Shown here: positions 21,463-29,648 of the stretch, one piece after another
Layout of the letters: each line of letters opens with the position of its first letter
Position numbering within the stretch: the first letter of the stretch is position 1
Origin: an uncultured Bacteroidales bacterium
Lineage (GTDB): Bacteria > Bacteroidota > Bacteroidia > Bacteroidales > FEN-979
Reading direction: 5' to 3'
Assembly (NCBI GenBank): GCA_903916595.1
Contig: CAIWXI010000078.1
Coordinates: forward strand, 1 to 50,845
Length of the DNA: 50,845 nucleotides
Made by a program: the position numbers and the translations under genes
The notes under the pieces: model-generated
Databases searched by the model: none
What the model was told of the DNA's origin: nothing
What the model saw: only the letters and a program-made list of their open reading frames with translations

Positions 21463-22446
21463 ATGCCTGTCATACTCGGTCCAACTGCCTGCGGAAAAAC
21501 CGCGGTGGCTGCACGTCTCGCGTTTGAGCTCGACGGGGAAGTGATCTCCGCCGATTCTCGTCAGGTATACAGGGGAATGGATATTGGATCGGGAAAGGAT
21601 CTGAGCGATTATACGATCGAAGGCCGGAACATCCCGTATCATCTGATCGACATCGCCGAACCGGGTTCAGAGTATAACATTTTCCAGTACCAGAAGGATT
21701 TTTCAGAAGCTTATAATGATATAGTTTCCAGGGGCAAGCTTCCCATTCTTTGCGGAGGGTCTGGGATGTATCTTGAAGCTGTTATAAAAGGATATTCACT
21801 GCCTGAGGCCCCAGCCTATCCCGGGTTTGTTTCCTCCATGGAATCACGCAGCGATGCAGATCTTAGACAAGAGCTCAGCCGCCTGAAAAAACTTCACGGC
21901 ACTACTGATACCTCGGTCCGGGAAAGGATTCTCAGAGCGCTGGAAATTGAACTGAAACGGCAACAGGATGCAGGATGCAAGATGCAGGATGCAGGATGCA
22001 AGATCCAGGATGCAGGATGCAAGATGCAGGATGCAGGATGCAAGATGCAAGATAAGTCACAAATCATCCTGCATCCTGCATCCTGCATCTTGTTTGGTCT
22101 CAACCCTGGTCGTGAGATAGTAAGGCAACGCATCACCGCCCGTCTCCATGCCCGGCTCGATTTTGGCATGATAGAAGAAGTTCGCGGTTTGCTCGCAAAG
22201 GATATCACTGCGGCCCGGCTCAAAGCTTACGGACTGGAATATAAATACCTTACCCAATACCTTGAAGGTGAACTAAGTTATGACGAAATGTTCAGATTGC
22301 TAAATACCGCGATCCACCAGTTTGCCAAACGCCAGATGACCTGGTTTCGCCGCATGGAAAAACAGGGAATGAAAATACATTGGATTGAAAGTAATCCGAT
22401 ATCCGATATCCGATATCAGATATCAGCCATCTGCCATCTGATCTAG
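21463..22446 (+). CDS. miaA: tRNA dimethylallyltransferase with repeat-derived insert
   Basis: A 327-residue MiaA, which isopentenylates A37 of tRNAs reading UNN codons. ATG 21463 is preferred; a TTG three codons earlier is possible. P-loop GPTACGKT (residues 5-12), ISADSRQVYRGMDIGSGK (about 32-49), PYHLIDI, LCGGSGMYLEA and RERILRALEI are intact. The family segment that should follow (a loop before the next strand) is replaced by about 40 residues encoded by GGATGCA-type heptamers in both orientations (residues about 167-208; QDAGCKM repeats, then LHPASCIL). Standard sequence resumes at GLNPGREIVRQRI. The last ~15 residues (SDIRYQISAICHLI) come from a second repeat family. The enzyme may still work because the core motifs survive. 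Confidence 0.9.
   Translation: MPVILGPTACGKTAVAARLAFELDGEVISADSRQVYRGMDIGSGKDLSDYTIEGRNIPYHLIDIAEPGSEYNIFQYQKDFSEAYNDIVSRGKLPILCGGSGMYLEAVIKGYSLPEAPAYPGFVSSMESRSDADLRQELSRLKKLHGTTDTSVRERILRALEIELKRQQDAGCKMQDAGCKIQDAGCKMQDAGCKMQDKSQIILHPASCILFGLNPGREIVRQRITARLHARLDFGMIEEVRGLLAKDITAARLKAYGLEYKYLTQYLEGELSYDEMFRLLNTAIHQFAKRQMTWFRRMEKQGMKIHWIESNPISDIRYQISAICHLI
21961..22092. repeat. GGATGCA heptamers, inverted pair inside miaA
   Basis: About twelve ggatgca/agatgca/agatcca units (21961-22053) are followed by a 16-base spacer and inverted tgcatcc units (22067-22092). The arms are complementary and could form a long hairpin. The whole tract is in frame and free of stops. Confidence 0.92.
22396..22444. 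repeat. GATATCC/GATATCA heptamers at the miaA 3' end
   Basis: gatatcc x3, gatatca x2 and gccatct units encode the miaA C-terminus and overlap the stop of the convergent small membrane protein. Confidence 0.88.
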
Positions 22447-22829
22447 AGCATTCCTGCATTCCTGAGAATCTCTGCAAGTTTAGGTTGAGATCTGGAATAT
22501 TCCATAAGGACTGATTTCAGTTTTTCATCTTCCCGTTTCAGAGGGGCAAGAGAGAGTTTACGGTCCCAGAATGCAAATCCAAATACACTGATTATCGTCG
22601 TGGTAAATATTCCGATAATAGCCCAAAGAAAGTTAAAGAGCTGATCAAAACGTTTGTCGACACCTTCAAAACGGGCAGTCATCTCCGTCTTTACGGCTTC
22701 AATCTTTTGTTCGGTCCTGATAATTCTGTCCCGGTCATCTAAGGTAAAAGGAATCTCTTTAACCTCTGCTTTGACTATAATGGGCAGAAGCAAAACAATC
22801 AGCAAAGAAAATTTTTGAATCGTTTTCAT
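22443..22829 (-). CDS. Small membrane protein, coiled coil plus TM
   Basis: A 128-residue protein with a signal sequence (MKTIQKFSLLIVLLLPIIVKA), then an amphipathic coiled-coil segment (RDRIIRTEQKIEAVKTEMTARFEGVDKRFDQLF, about residues 33-65). A transmembrane helix (FLWAIIGIFTTTIISVFGFAFW, about 67-88) and a charged C-terminal tail follow. The layout resembles small DUF1640- or CCDC90-like bacterial membrane proteins, but I do not assign a family. Its gene overlaps the miaA stop by 4 bases on the opposite strand. Promoter -7 candidate TACTTTTG at 22872-22879. Function unknown. Confidence 0.75.
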   Translation of the reverse strand: MKTIQKFSLLIVLLLPIIVKAEVKEIPFTLDDRDRIIRTEQKIEAVKTEMTARFEGVDKRFDQLFNFLWAIIGIFTTTIISVFGFAFWDRKLSLAPLKREDEKLKSVLMEYSRSQPKLAEILRNAGML

Positions 22830-22871
22830 CTTGTTCCGGATTAAGTTTTACTTCTTAATCCGTCTTCAGTA

Positions 22872-22879
22872 CAAAAGTA
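22872..22879 (-). promoter_or_regulatory. Putative -7 element, small membrane protein
   Basis: The minus strand reads TACTTTTG, 42 bases before the ATG. TTTG at 22903-22906 lies slightly too far upstream (23 bases). Confidence 0.42.
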
Positions 22880-22926
22880 ATACATTTTTTGCCGAAAAGT
22901 TTCAAACAAACCTGAAAATTCTTAAC

Positions 22927-23030
22927 GATATCAGATATCAGATGGCAGATTTCACCATTTCACCATTTCGCTATTTCACTATTTCACTATTTCACCATTT
23001 CACCATTTCACCATTTCGCTACTTAGTCTT
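22927..23030. repeat. Heptamer array fused to octamer array
   Basis: gatatca/gatggca heptamers (22927-22950) are followed directly by octamers TTTCACCA, TTTCGCTA and TTTCACTA (22951-23030). The stop codon TAG of the tricorn-like protease lies in the last octamer (TAGCGAAA on its strand). Confidence 0.9.
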
Positions 23031-26000
23031 ATCCGGGAAAGGTGGTATTCCGGGCAGTTCCTTCGGCCAGGACTTCAGCTCTTCCTTCATCTGATCAATA
23101 GCACGGTTAAGCTGCTGGTCTTCGCCGGCATATTCCTTTGCAGGATCGTTGTCGACGATGATGTCGGGATCAACTCCGTGACCTTCGATGATCCAGTTCT
23201 TTCCGTCATTATCATATGGAGCGAATTCAGGACGCATCATGGAACCGCCGTCAACAAACGGCAGAGAACCACGTATACCAACAACCCCTCCCCAGGTGCG
23301 GAGTCCGATTGCCTTTCCGATTTTCAGCTTCTTGAACTGATACGGGAAAAGGTCTCCGTCGGATGCTGAATAATTGTCGATAAGGATACATTTGGGTCCC
23401 CACTGCATCGTAAGACGGCCCGGCGCAGGTTCTGTGTTCCTGCTCATGGTGATCATAGTCATTTCGCGGTTCAGCCGCTCGATGATCATAGGCGATACAT
23501 TGCCTCCGCCGTTCCCCCTGTCGTCGATGATCAGTGCGCGTTTATTGAGCTGGGGATAGAAATGCTTCACAAATTCGTTCAGCCCTTCCACTCCCATATC
23601 GGGAATATGAATATAGCCTACTTCTCCATTTGTGGCATCGCTGACTTTTTTCGCATTGTTTTCGACCCAGTTGTAATAGTAAAGTTTTGCCTCATCATCG
23701 GTAGGAACAACGATAGCTTTTCGGGCACCATCGGGCGAGGCCTTAGAATTAACAGTAAGTTCAACCTGCTGGTCGGCAGTATTGACAAGGGCTTCGTAGA
23801 TATCGTTCATGTCTTTTGTGGAATTTCCGTTGATGGCGATGATGTAATCGCCCTCTTTCACATCCACACCAAGCTCAGTAAGCGGTGAACGCTCCTCGCT
23901 GGTCCAGTTTTCGCCTTTCAGTATCCTGTCAATATGATAATAGCCGGAAGCATCGCGGCTGAGCTTTGCACCAAGCAGGCCCATTTTGATTTTTTTCACC
24001 TCTGGACGGTCGCCTCCGCTCACATAACTGTGCCCAATGCTGATCTCACCCACCATCTCGCCGAGTATATACGTGAGATCATAACGGCTGTTAACGTATG
24101 GCAGAAGAGGTGCGTACTTGGCTTTGATATTATCCCAGTTCAGCCCCTGCATATTGGGGGCATAAAGGAAGTACTTCATCTGCCTCCAGGATTCGTTATA
24201 GATCTGTGCCCATTCACTCTTGAGGTCGACCATCAGTTTCATATTTGACAGGTCAGCCCAGTCTTTCACATCGATCTTGCCTCCCTTAGGCAGATCGACC
24301 ACGGCGTATTTGCCCTGACCAATAACCAGCATTTTCTTTGTATCTGCGCTGATGTCATACCCGTTAAAATCACCCAGGTTGGATTCTTTTTTGTCTTTCA
24401 GGCTGAAGGTCATCAGACCACCCTGTCCGCGCCTGCCGAACTTGATATAATACACATTGTCACCAACCGCTGCAAGCCCACCATAGTTTGATGCGTCGAT
24501 AGGCAGAACCACGATGCGGCCTACGATCCCGTCGAGATCAACCTTCACATCAGGAACCGCATCTTTCTTAACGTCCTTGCCATCGTCCTTCGTCACGTCC
24601 TTCGTCACGTCCTTCTTAACGTCCTTCTTAACGTCTTTTGTCACGTCCTTCTCTTCATCCTTTTTCACAGCAACCTCATCATTTTCGTATGCAAAGGGAT
24701 TGGGCGTAGCCTTGGCCAGGGTTACAAAATACACCTTGGTCATGTCGCTGTAGCTATGATTCCATTCAGTGGCAGAATATGTAGGGTTGAAATCACGGCT
24801 GGAAGTGAAGAACAGGTATTTGCCGTCGCTGCTGAAAGCCGGGTCGCCTGAGCTGTACCAGCTGTCGGTGACCTGAGTCTTTGTTTTCGTTGCCAGATCA
24901 TAGATAAAAACCAATCCGAAATTGCGGCGGTCAGGAAAGGTGTAAGTGATCCATTTGCTGTCGGGGGACCAGTTATAGTCTCCGAACTCCCAGGTTTTGG
25001 CCTGATCTACCACAGTCACCTCTTTCGAATCAATGTCCACATATTGAAGTCTGAGCATCTTGTCGGACCAGAGAATCTTTTTACCATCGGGCGACCAGAG
25101 GGGGGTATATTTATAGGTATCGGCATTTTTTGTAAGCTGTATCAGATCGCCGGTACCGTCCTGTTTTGCCAGCCATATCTCATCTTCCCCGCTGCGGTCG
25201 CTGATGAAAGCCAGGTATTTCCCGTCGGGCGACCAGGCTACATCGCGGTTGTGAACACCCTTGGTCCGGGTGATGTTGCGCGTGATGCCGGTCTTGGCGG
25301 GAACCGTCCAGATATCACCCCTGGCATCGAAAGCAATCCGTTTACCGTCGGGTGAAACAGATGAGGAGTTGATGTATTTACTTGCATCTTTCAGCTGGTT
25401 CCTGCCGGTGATAAGATCATTTGCAATAGTCACCACGACTTTGCTGTATTTCTGGGTTGCCAGGTCAAAGACGTAAAGATATCCGCCGTTCTCAAAAACA
25501 ATACTGTTGTCACCCAGAGAAGGGAACTTGATGTCGAACCCGGTAAAATCGGTAAGTTTCTTTGTTTCCTTGGTCTTCAGATCATACACGAACAGGTTCA
25601 TGGTACGGTCGCGGTCTGAGGCAAAATAGATCTTGTCGCCGGCCCACATTGGGAAAATATCCTGGGCGGGGTTGTAGGTAATATTCTCAGCCTGCCTGGT
25701 CTTGAAATCGTAAACCCAGATATCATCGGCCATGCCTCCTTTATAATATTTCCATGTGCGAAATTCGCGAAACACCCGGTTGTACGCCAGTTTAGACTTA
25801 TCTGGTGAATAGCTGCAGAAACCGCCCGCGGGCAATGGGAGTTCTTCGCTTAAACCGCCCTTGACATCAGCCAGGAAAAGTTGTCCCTTAAAATCGTTGA
25901 AAGTCTGCTTGCGGGAGCGGAATACGACCTTTTCGTTGTCTCTCCAGGTCATCACGATATTGTTCGGGCCCATACGGTCAGACACATCGTCACGGTTGAG

Positions 26001-26321
26001 TGTTGCTGTATATGTAAGACGTTTCGGGACTCCCCCATCCGCAGGTATAAGATAAACTTCGGTATTGCCATCGTACTGCCCGGTAAAGGCAATTTGCTTT
26101 CCGTCGGGAGAAAAGCGGGCGAACATTTCAAAACCGTTCTCGTCGTTAGTAAGTTTGCGGGCTGAACCTCCAGCCTTATCGACCGAATACAGGTCGCCGG
26201 CATAGGTGAACACGATCTGGTTTCCATGAATGGCGGGAAACCGCATAAGCCTTGCTTCATTTTGTGCTGACACAAGTCCTGTGAGCAGCATGGCAATAAA
26301 AAGTATGCTAATTTTTTTCAT
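23019..26321 (-). CDS. Tricorn-like S41 family peptidase
   Basis: A 1100-residue secreted protease; ATG 26321 (MKKISILFIAMLLTGLVSAQ) is chosen because it starts the signal peptide (the frame runs 18 codons further up). Residues about 20-550 form TolB-like/PD40 propellers (FSPDGKQIAFTG, WSPDGKYLAFISDRSGEDEIW, FSSDGKYLFFTSSRD). A Lys/Asp linker (about 553-588) is encoded by 12-base repeats. A helical domain, a PDZ domain (about 800-860: GVDVKEGDYIIAINGNST) and the S41 core (about 880-1080) follow. The core has GEVGYIHIPDMG, LIIDDRGNGGGN, the nucleophile region SASDGD (near 987) and EGHGVDPDI. As in archaeal tricorn, Ser-Asp is the catalytic pair. Probably periplasmic peptide degradation. Confidence 0.92.
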   Translation of the reverse strand: MKKISILFIAMLLTGLVSAQNEARLMRFPAIHGNQIVFTYAGDLYSVDKAGGSARKLTNDENGFEMFARFSPDGKQIAFTGQYDGNTEVYLIPADGGVPKRLTYTATLNRDDVSDRMGPNNIVMTWRDNEKVVFRSRKQTFNDFKGQLFLADVKGGLSEELPLPAGGFCSYSPDKSKLAYNRVFREFRTWKYYKGGMADDIWVYDFKTRQAENITYNPAQDIFPMWAGDKIYFASDRDRTMNLFVYDLKTKETKKLTDFTGFDIKFPSLGDNSIVFENGGYLYVFDLATQKYSKVVVTIANDLITGRNQLKDASKYINSSSVSPDGKRIAFDARGDIWTVPAKTGITRNITRTKGVHNRDVAWSPDGKYLAFISDRSGEDEIWLAKQDGTGDLIQLTKNADTYKYTPLWSPDGKKILWSDKMLRLQYVDIDSKEVTVVDQAKTWEFGDYNWSPDSKWITYTFPDRRNFGLVFIYDLATKTKTQVTDSWYSSGDPAFSSDGKYLFFTSSRDFNPTYSATEWNHSYSDMTKVYFVTLAKATPNPFAYENDEVAVKKDEEKDVTKDVKKDVKKDVTKDVTKDDGKDVKKDAVPDVKVDLDGIVGRIVVLPIDASNYGGLAAVGDNVYYIKFGRRGQGGLMTFSLKDKKESNLGDFNGYDISADTKKMLVIGQGKYAVVDLPKGGKIDVKDWADLSNMKLMVDLKSEWAQIYNESWRQMKYFLYAPNMQGLNWDNIKAKYAPLLPYVNSRYDLTYILGEMVGEISIGHSYVSGGDRPEVKKIKMGLLGAKLSRDASGYYHIDRILKGENWTSEERSPLTELGVDVKEGDYIIAINGNSTKDMNDIYEALVNTADQQVELTVNSKASPDGARKAIVVPTDDEAKLYYYNWVENNAKKVSDATNGEVGYIHIPDMGVEGLNEFVKHFYPQLNKRALIIDDRGNGGGNVSPMIIERLNREMTMITMSRNTEPAPGRLTMQWGPKCILIDNYSASDGDLFPYQFKKLKIGKAIGLRTWGGVVGIRGSLPFVDGGSMMRPEFAPYDNDGKNWIIEGHGVDPDIIVDNDPAKEYAGEDQQLNRAIDQMKEELKSWPKELPGIPPFPDKTK
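24566..24654. repeat. 12-base repeats in the tricorn linker
   Basis: On the coding (minus) strand GACGTTAAGAAG and GACGTGACGAAG units encode the repeated KDVKKDVTKD linker. The unit is close to GTAAAGAAGAAC of the array at 32029-32148 when phased as AACGTAAAGAAG. Confidence 0.85.
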
Positions 26322-26357
26322 ATGTTTTTGGAAATTAAGGGTTTTCGATGAGTTATG

Positions 26358-26388
26358 CAAATGTAATGAATTCATGGTAGGTTCAAAA
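26358..26388 (-). promoter_or_regulatory. Promoter of the tricorn-like protease
   Basis: The minus strand has TTTTG (26388-26384), an 18-base spacer and TACATTTG (26365-26358). The ATG is 36 bases downstream. Confidence 0.65.
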
Positions 26389-26416
26389 GAAAATCGGTGA
26401 AATGGCTTTTATAACC

Positions 26417-26445
26417 GATGACTGATATCTGATATCAGATATCGC
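26417..26445. repeat. GATATCT/GATATCA array
   Basis: gactgat, atctgat, atcagat and atcgcag units form a palindromic tract in the divergent intergenic region. It is one of the few arrays not touching a stop codon. Confidence 0.8.
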
Positions 26446-26459
26446 AGCGCAGCTGCTTT

Positions 26460-26481
26460 ACCCAGTCCCCCAGTCACCCAG
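26460..26481. repeat. CCCAGTCA octamers
   Basis: cccagtcc, cccagtca, cccagatt. Same unit as the in-frame tract at 9585-9613. Confidence 0.65.
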
Positions 26482-26609
26482 ATTTCCGCAATTTCCGCAA
26501 TAACGCATCGGCCGATGTATGAATTTGCATTTTCTGCGGATGAGGGAGCGGAAAGACCATGCTTTTCTGATTTTGTGCAACCCCGGGCAGTTCACTTGTG
26601 AAAATCAGT

Positions 26610-26640
26610 TTTGGTCCGCTTCCGCGGGGTGGTAATTTTG
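26610..26640 (+). promoter_or_regulatory. Promoter of the beta-barrel gene
   Basis: TTTG (26610-26613), 19-base spacer, TAATTTTG (26633-26640): the best full match in the window. Leader to the ATG at 26664 is about 17 bases. Confidence 0.7.
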
Positions 26641-26663
26641 TTCCTGACATTAACAGAAACGCC

Positions 26664-27602
26664 ATGAAAACTTTATCTAAAATAAGAAAAATCTTGCTGA
26701 TCCTTTTGGTTCTTCCGGTGTTTTCACTGAATGTAAGCGGACAAAAAAAGATCGATTCATTGAAGGCATTCCAAGACACTTCGGCCAATGTCGTTGTGAA
26801 ATTCAGGGAAGGGTCCCAGTACGTCGGCAGATTCAGGGAAAACAAAAATGACACACTTACTATTATCACAGCCGATCTCGGTCAGATTTGCATCCCATAT
26901 AATAAAATAAAAAGTGTTCAAACGATTGAACGTTTGGTAATAAAAAAAGGAAAATACTGGTTCCCCACCCCCCTTCCGGGGAGATATTACTTTGCTCCAT
27001 CTGCATTCATGCTTGCTCCGGGCGAGGGTTATTACCAAAACACGATGATTGCGCTGAATTCATTTAATGTAGGAGTAGCAAAATGGTTTTCGATAGGCGG
27101 GGGCGTTGAATTTTTTACCACTATCGGTTCCATCACAGCCAGAGAATTCCTCCCGACGTTTTACCTTACTCCTAAAATCGGGTTCAAAGTGGCTAAAAAT
27201 CTGAGGATCGGAGCAGGAATGATATATGCTCAGGTGCTCGGGAGCCAGTTCCGGATCGCCACCGGGTACGGACTCATTACTTATGGGAATGCTGATTACA
27301 ATATCACGGCCGGCCTGGGGCTTGCCTATTCACAGGTGAACCACGGAGAGTGGGTATGGCAGAAAAATCCAATGATCACACTTTGTGGCACGGCGAGGTT
27401 GTCGCGCAGGCTCGCTTTTGTTACCGAAAACTGGATACTCCCGGGAGCCGGTTCATCAGGTTCGGCTTATGCCATTTTCTCTTACGGACTTCGGATCATG
27501 GGTGAATCTATGAGTGTTGACCTCGCATTGATAAATACAAAAGATATTGCTACGGTCATGATCATCGGTGTACCCTTTGTATCATTTACAGTTAAATTTT
27601 AA
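26664..27602 (+). CDS. Outer-membrane beta-barrel-like protein
   Basis: A 312-residue exported protein; ATG 26664 begins a signal peptide (KIRKILLILLVLPVFSLNVSGQ) and follows a strong promoter that excludes the longer ORF start. A small N-terminal beta domain (VVVKFREGSQYVGRFRENKNDTLTIITADLGQICIPYNKIKSV, about 36-80) resembles Sm-like or SPOR-adjacent domains that read sugar or nucleotide ligands. After PSAFMLAPGEGYYQN the sequence alternates hydrophobic and polar residues with Gly/aromatic girdles to the end and terminates in Phe, as outer-membrane barrels do. No family name can be given. It is followed by a repeat and the FolD-like gene on the same strand. Confidence 0.8.
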   Translation: MKTLSKIRKILLILLVLPVFSLNVSGQKKIDSLKAFQDTSANVVVKFREGSQYVGRFRENKNDTLTIITADLGQICIPYNKIKSVQTIERLVIKKGKYWFPTPLPGRYYFAPSAFMLAPGEGYYQNTMIALNSFNVGVAKWFSIGGGVEFFTTIGSITAREFLPTFYLTPKIGFKVAKNLRIGAGMIYAQVLGSQFRIATGYGLITYGNADYNITAGLGLAYSQVNHGEWVWQKNPMITLCGTARLSRRLAFVTENWILPGAGSSGSAYAIFSYGLRIMGESMSVDLALINTKDIATVMIIGVPFVSFTVKF

Positions 27603-27634
27603 CCGATATCAGATAACAGATAACAGATATTTCA
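27603..27634. repeat. GATATCA/GATAACA heptamer array
   Basis: gatatca, gataaca, gataaca, gatattt directly after the TAA of the beta-barrel gene. Confidence 0.82.
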
Positions 27635-27652
27635 CTATTAAAATCGTTAGAA

Positions 27653-28606
27653 ATGGAAACAAAAATCATAAAAGGAGAGATGATCAGGGATCAGATCTTC
27701 GGGGAAGTAAAAGCTGAAGTTGCAAGGCTTCACGAAAAGTATAACCAGGTTCCGGGAATCGCCTTTATCGGATTCTCATGTGTACCACTCGCAAAGTACA
27801 ACATCCCCATGCACTTGCAGATGGCACAGAGCGTGGGTTTCAGAGTGTACAAGGAAATCCTCGGCAATGATGCGGCCGAAGAAGATGTTTTTGAGGTGAT
27901 CGACAGGATGAATGCCGACAAGGGCATTCACGCAATATGCCTGCTTCAGCCCTTGCCCGAACACCTGAACCCGGTACGCATCGTGAACAGAATCGACCCG
28001 TTGAAGGAGGTAGAGGGATTTCATCCGCAGAATATGATCAATACGATGATTCCAGATCTGAAAGCCGGAATGTATCCGATGTGCCTGCCGACAGCTCTTT
28101 ATGAGATGTTCAGGGAAGCTGAATTCCACATTCCTGAAGAAAGCGAATGGGTATTTGTGCTCGATGATGGCTTTATGACCAACGCACTAACACGGATGAT
28201 CGTGAGGTCGGCAGCTTCGGTAGTGGTTCCGAAGGACAGCCCGGTGATGTTCATCAACAAAAACTCAGTACACCTTGCCGATCATATCAGGAGGGCTGAT
28301 TTCCTGGTCGTGGTCACCAAATTTCCTGAATACATCAAGGCCGAATGGATCAAGGAAGGAGCATGCATCATCGACATCTATTCGAACCTGGTGAAGGAGA
28401 TCCCGTCAAAGGCAGATCCGTCGAAACAGGTTCCCATCATTCGCGGCGGGATCAACGTTGGCTCGGTGACTGGTATTGCCGGATCGCTGCTTCCTATACC
28501 GGGCGGACTGATGACAGTGGTTATGGCGATTCTGTTCAGGAATACGGTGATTGCTTTTAAGAACCGTATAAAGCAGCCTAATCCATCCGTTCTATCTTTT
28601 GCCTGA
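27653..28606 (+). CDS. Divergent FolD-like protein, active-site residues changed
   Basis: A 317-residue protein with the two-domain FolD (methylenetetrahydrofolate dehydrogenase/cyclohydrolase) layout. Recognisable: CLLQPLPEHLNP (residues 96-107; family QLPLP), PLKEVEGFHPQN (116-127; family KDVDGFH), MCLPTALYEMF (143-153; family CTPxG), and the C-terminal SLLPIPGGLMTVVMAILFRNTV (278-299; family TPVPGGVGPMT). But the catalytic Lys (four after Tyr49) is Met, the Gln of QLPLP aligns with Leu98, the Asp of DVDG is Glu121, and the NADP motif GRSxxVG is missing (LDDGFMTNALTRMIV). The cofactor and cyclohydrolase chemistry are therefore doubtful. It may be a pseudoenzyme or act on another substrate. 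It overlaps the convergent HTH gene by 29 bases. Confidence 0.85.
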   Translation: METKIIKGEMIRDQIFGEVKAEVARLHEKYNQVPGIAFIGFSCVPLAKYNIPMHLQMAQSVGFRVYKEILGNDAAEEDVFEVIDRMNADKGIHAICLLQPLPEHLNPVRIVNRIDPLKEVEGFHPQNMINTMIPDLKAGMYPMCLPTALYEMFREAEFHIPEESEWVFVLDDGFMTNALTRMIVRSAASVVVPKDSPVMFINKNSVHLADHIRRADFLVVVTKFPEYIKAEWIKEGACIIDIYSNLVKEIPSKADPSKQVPIIRGGINVGSVTGIAGSLLPIPGGLMTVVMAILFRNTVIAFKNRIKQPNPSVLSFA

Positions 28607-29585
28607 GTGTTTTCACCTTTTCATGAAGTGAATTGAAGAAGCGGTATCTTTCCTTGGCGGAGGTACCGCTAATCATTGTGGACTTCTGCATCAGGTTGCG
28701 TAGTGAATTCTCGATCTGGTCGCAGAAAACGGGATTTTTTGTGATCAGCTGGTTGATAATGTTGTAGGTGAGGTAAGAAACTTTCTGATCGTCCATGTGC
28801 ACCAGAATAGTGTTGTCGTTCACCAGCACCTCGTTATGAAATAATTTATACGTGTTCTCAATCCCCTCGGGAGTTCTTCCCAGCATATACTGAAAGCTGT
28901 ATTCAGCCTGACTTTGAACATGTTCGAGCCAGAGATTGATCACATCACAAAGCCTGAACGCATCTTCCTTCGTTTTAAAGAATCCGGAAACCATGCAGTA
29001 ATCGATCTGCCGGATAATGCTTGAAATGGTATCTTCGCTCCATATCTCCGTAACCGGGATCTTCATATAACAGCTAAGCAGCTTTCGCCCGGTTTCAAAT
29101 AGCTCTGCAGGCACTTCCAGGTCAACGTGATCGTTCTTATAATTACTCTGAGGGATCAGCACTTTATGCCAGAAAAAGAATTTAAAAGCCGCTATCTCCG
29201 GAAATTCAAAATAATAGAAGATTGGGACGTCCTTTGCCGCATATATGATCTCTCTGTTCCTGCAGTCAAAAATTTTTTTCATTTCCCCGAGCAGCGTATG
29301 CAGCCAGCTTTCAAAAGTAAACCCGTCTTTGCCGATCGCTATTGTGTTGAATGAAACAACATCTGATTTGAAGTTCAGAACCTCATCCATAGAGATACTG
29401 TAATGTGTGCAGATCAGCTTGAGCTCCTCAAGGCTAAGGTCCTTCTGCCCGCGTATCCTGCGGTAGGCACTGTCGTAACTGATGCCGAGAAGCTCTGACA
29501 GCTCATGAACAAACGAAAGATTAGGAGCAAGCCTGTTCTTCACCTGCTGAAAAAGATTTTCCTGAACGCCTGAATGTTCTGTCAT
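28578..29585 (-). CDS. HTH transcriptional regulator, cytosolic
   Basis: A 335-residue protein with an N-terminal XRE-type helix-turn-helix (residues about 22-72: FVHELSELLGISYDSAYRRIRGQKDLSLEELKLICTHYSISMDEVL). The long C-terminal region is helical, with no membrane segment and no recognisable ligand-binding domain; it has several aromatic clusters (FEFPEIAAFKFFFWHKVL). This layout matches a Bacteroidota-specific family of large HTH regulators of unknown target. The gene overlaps the 3' end of the FolD-like gene by 29 bases in convergent orientation, so the two transcripts could interfere. Regulation unknown; the upstream region holds a GATATCT array at 29622. Confidence 0.82.
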   Translation of the reverse strand: MTEHSGVQENLFQQVKNRLAPNLSFVHELSELLGISYDSAYRRIRGQKDLSLEELKLICTHYSISMDEVLNFKSDVVSFNTIAIGKDGFTFESWLHTLLGEMKKIFDCRNREIIYAAKDVPIFYYFEFPEIAAFKFFFWHKVLIPQSNYKNDHVDLEVPAELFETGRKLLSCYMKIPVTEIWSEDTISSIIRQIDYCMVSGFFKTKEDAFRLCDVINLWLEHVQSQAEYSFQYMLGRTPEGIENTYKLFHNEVLVNDNTILVHMDDQKVSYLTYNIINQLITKNPVFCDQIENSLRNLMQKSTMISGTSAKERYRFFNSLHEKVKTLRQKIERMD

Positions 29586-29621
29586 TTGGGATGAATGAAT
29601 GCAGTAAATGTAGGGAATAAA

Positions 29622-29648
29622 TCTGATATCAGATATCAGATGGCGGAT
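29622..29648. repeat. GATATCA heptamer array
   Basis: ctgatatcagatatcagatggcgga-type units between the divergent HTH and lipoprotein genes. This is one of the few arrays at 5' ends of both neighbours. Confidence 0.8.

Larger units (their letters stand above)
26322..26663. other. 342-base divergent intergenic region
   Basis: Holds the divergent promoters of the tricorn-like gene (26358-26388) and the beta-barrel gene (26610-26640), a GATATCT-type array and a CCCAGTCA octamer tract, plus a repeated tttccgcaa (26470-26500). No gene is seen. Confidence 0.7.

Noticed and set aside
21961-22092. miaA as a pseudogene
   Set aside because: The insert is in frame and all core motifs on both sides are intact.
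27653-28606. Canonical folD
   Set aside because: The fold is right, but catalytic Lys, Gln and Asp and the GRS motif are not present, so the standard gene name is not used.
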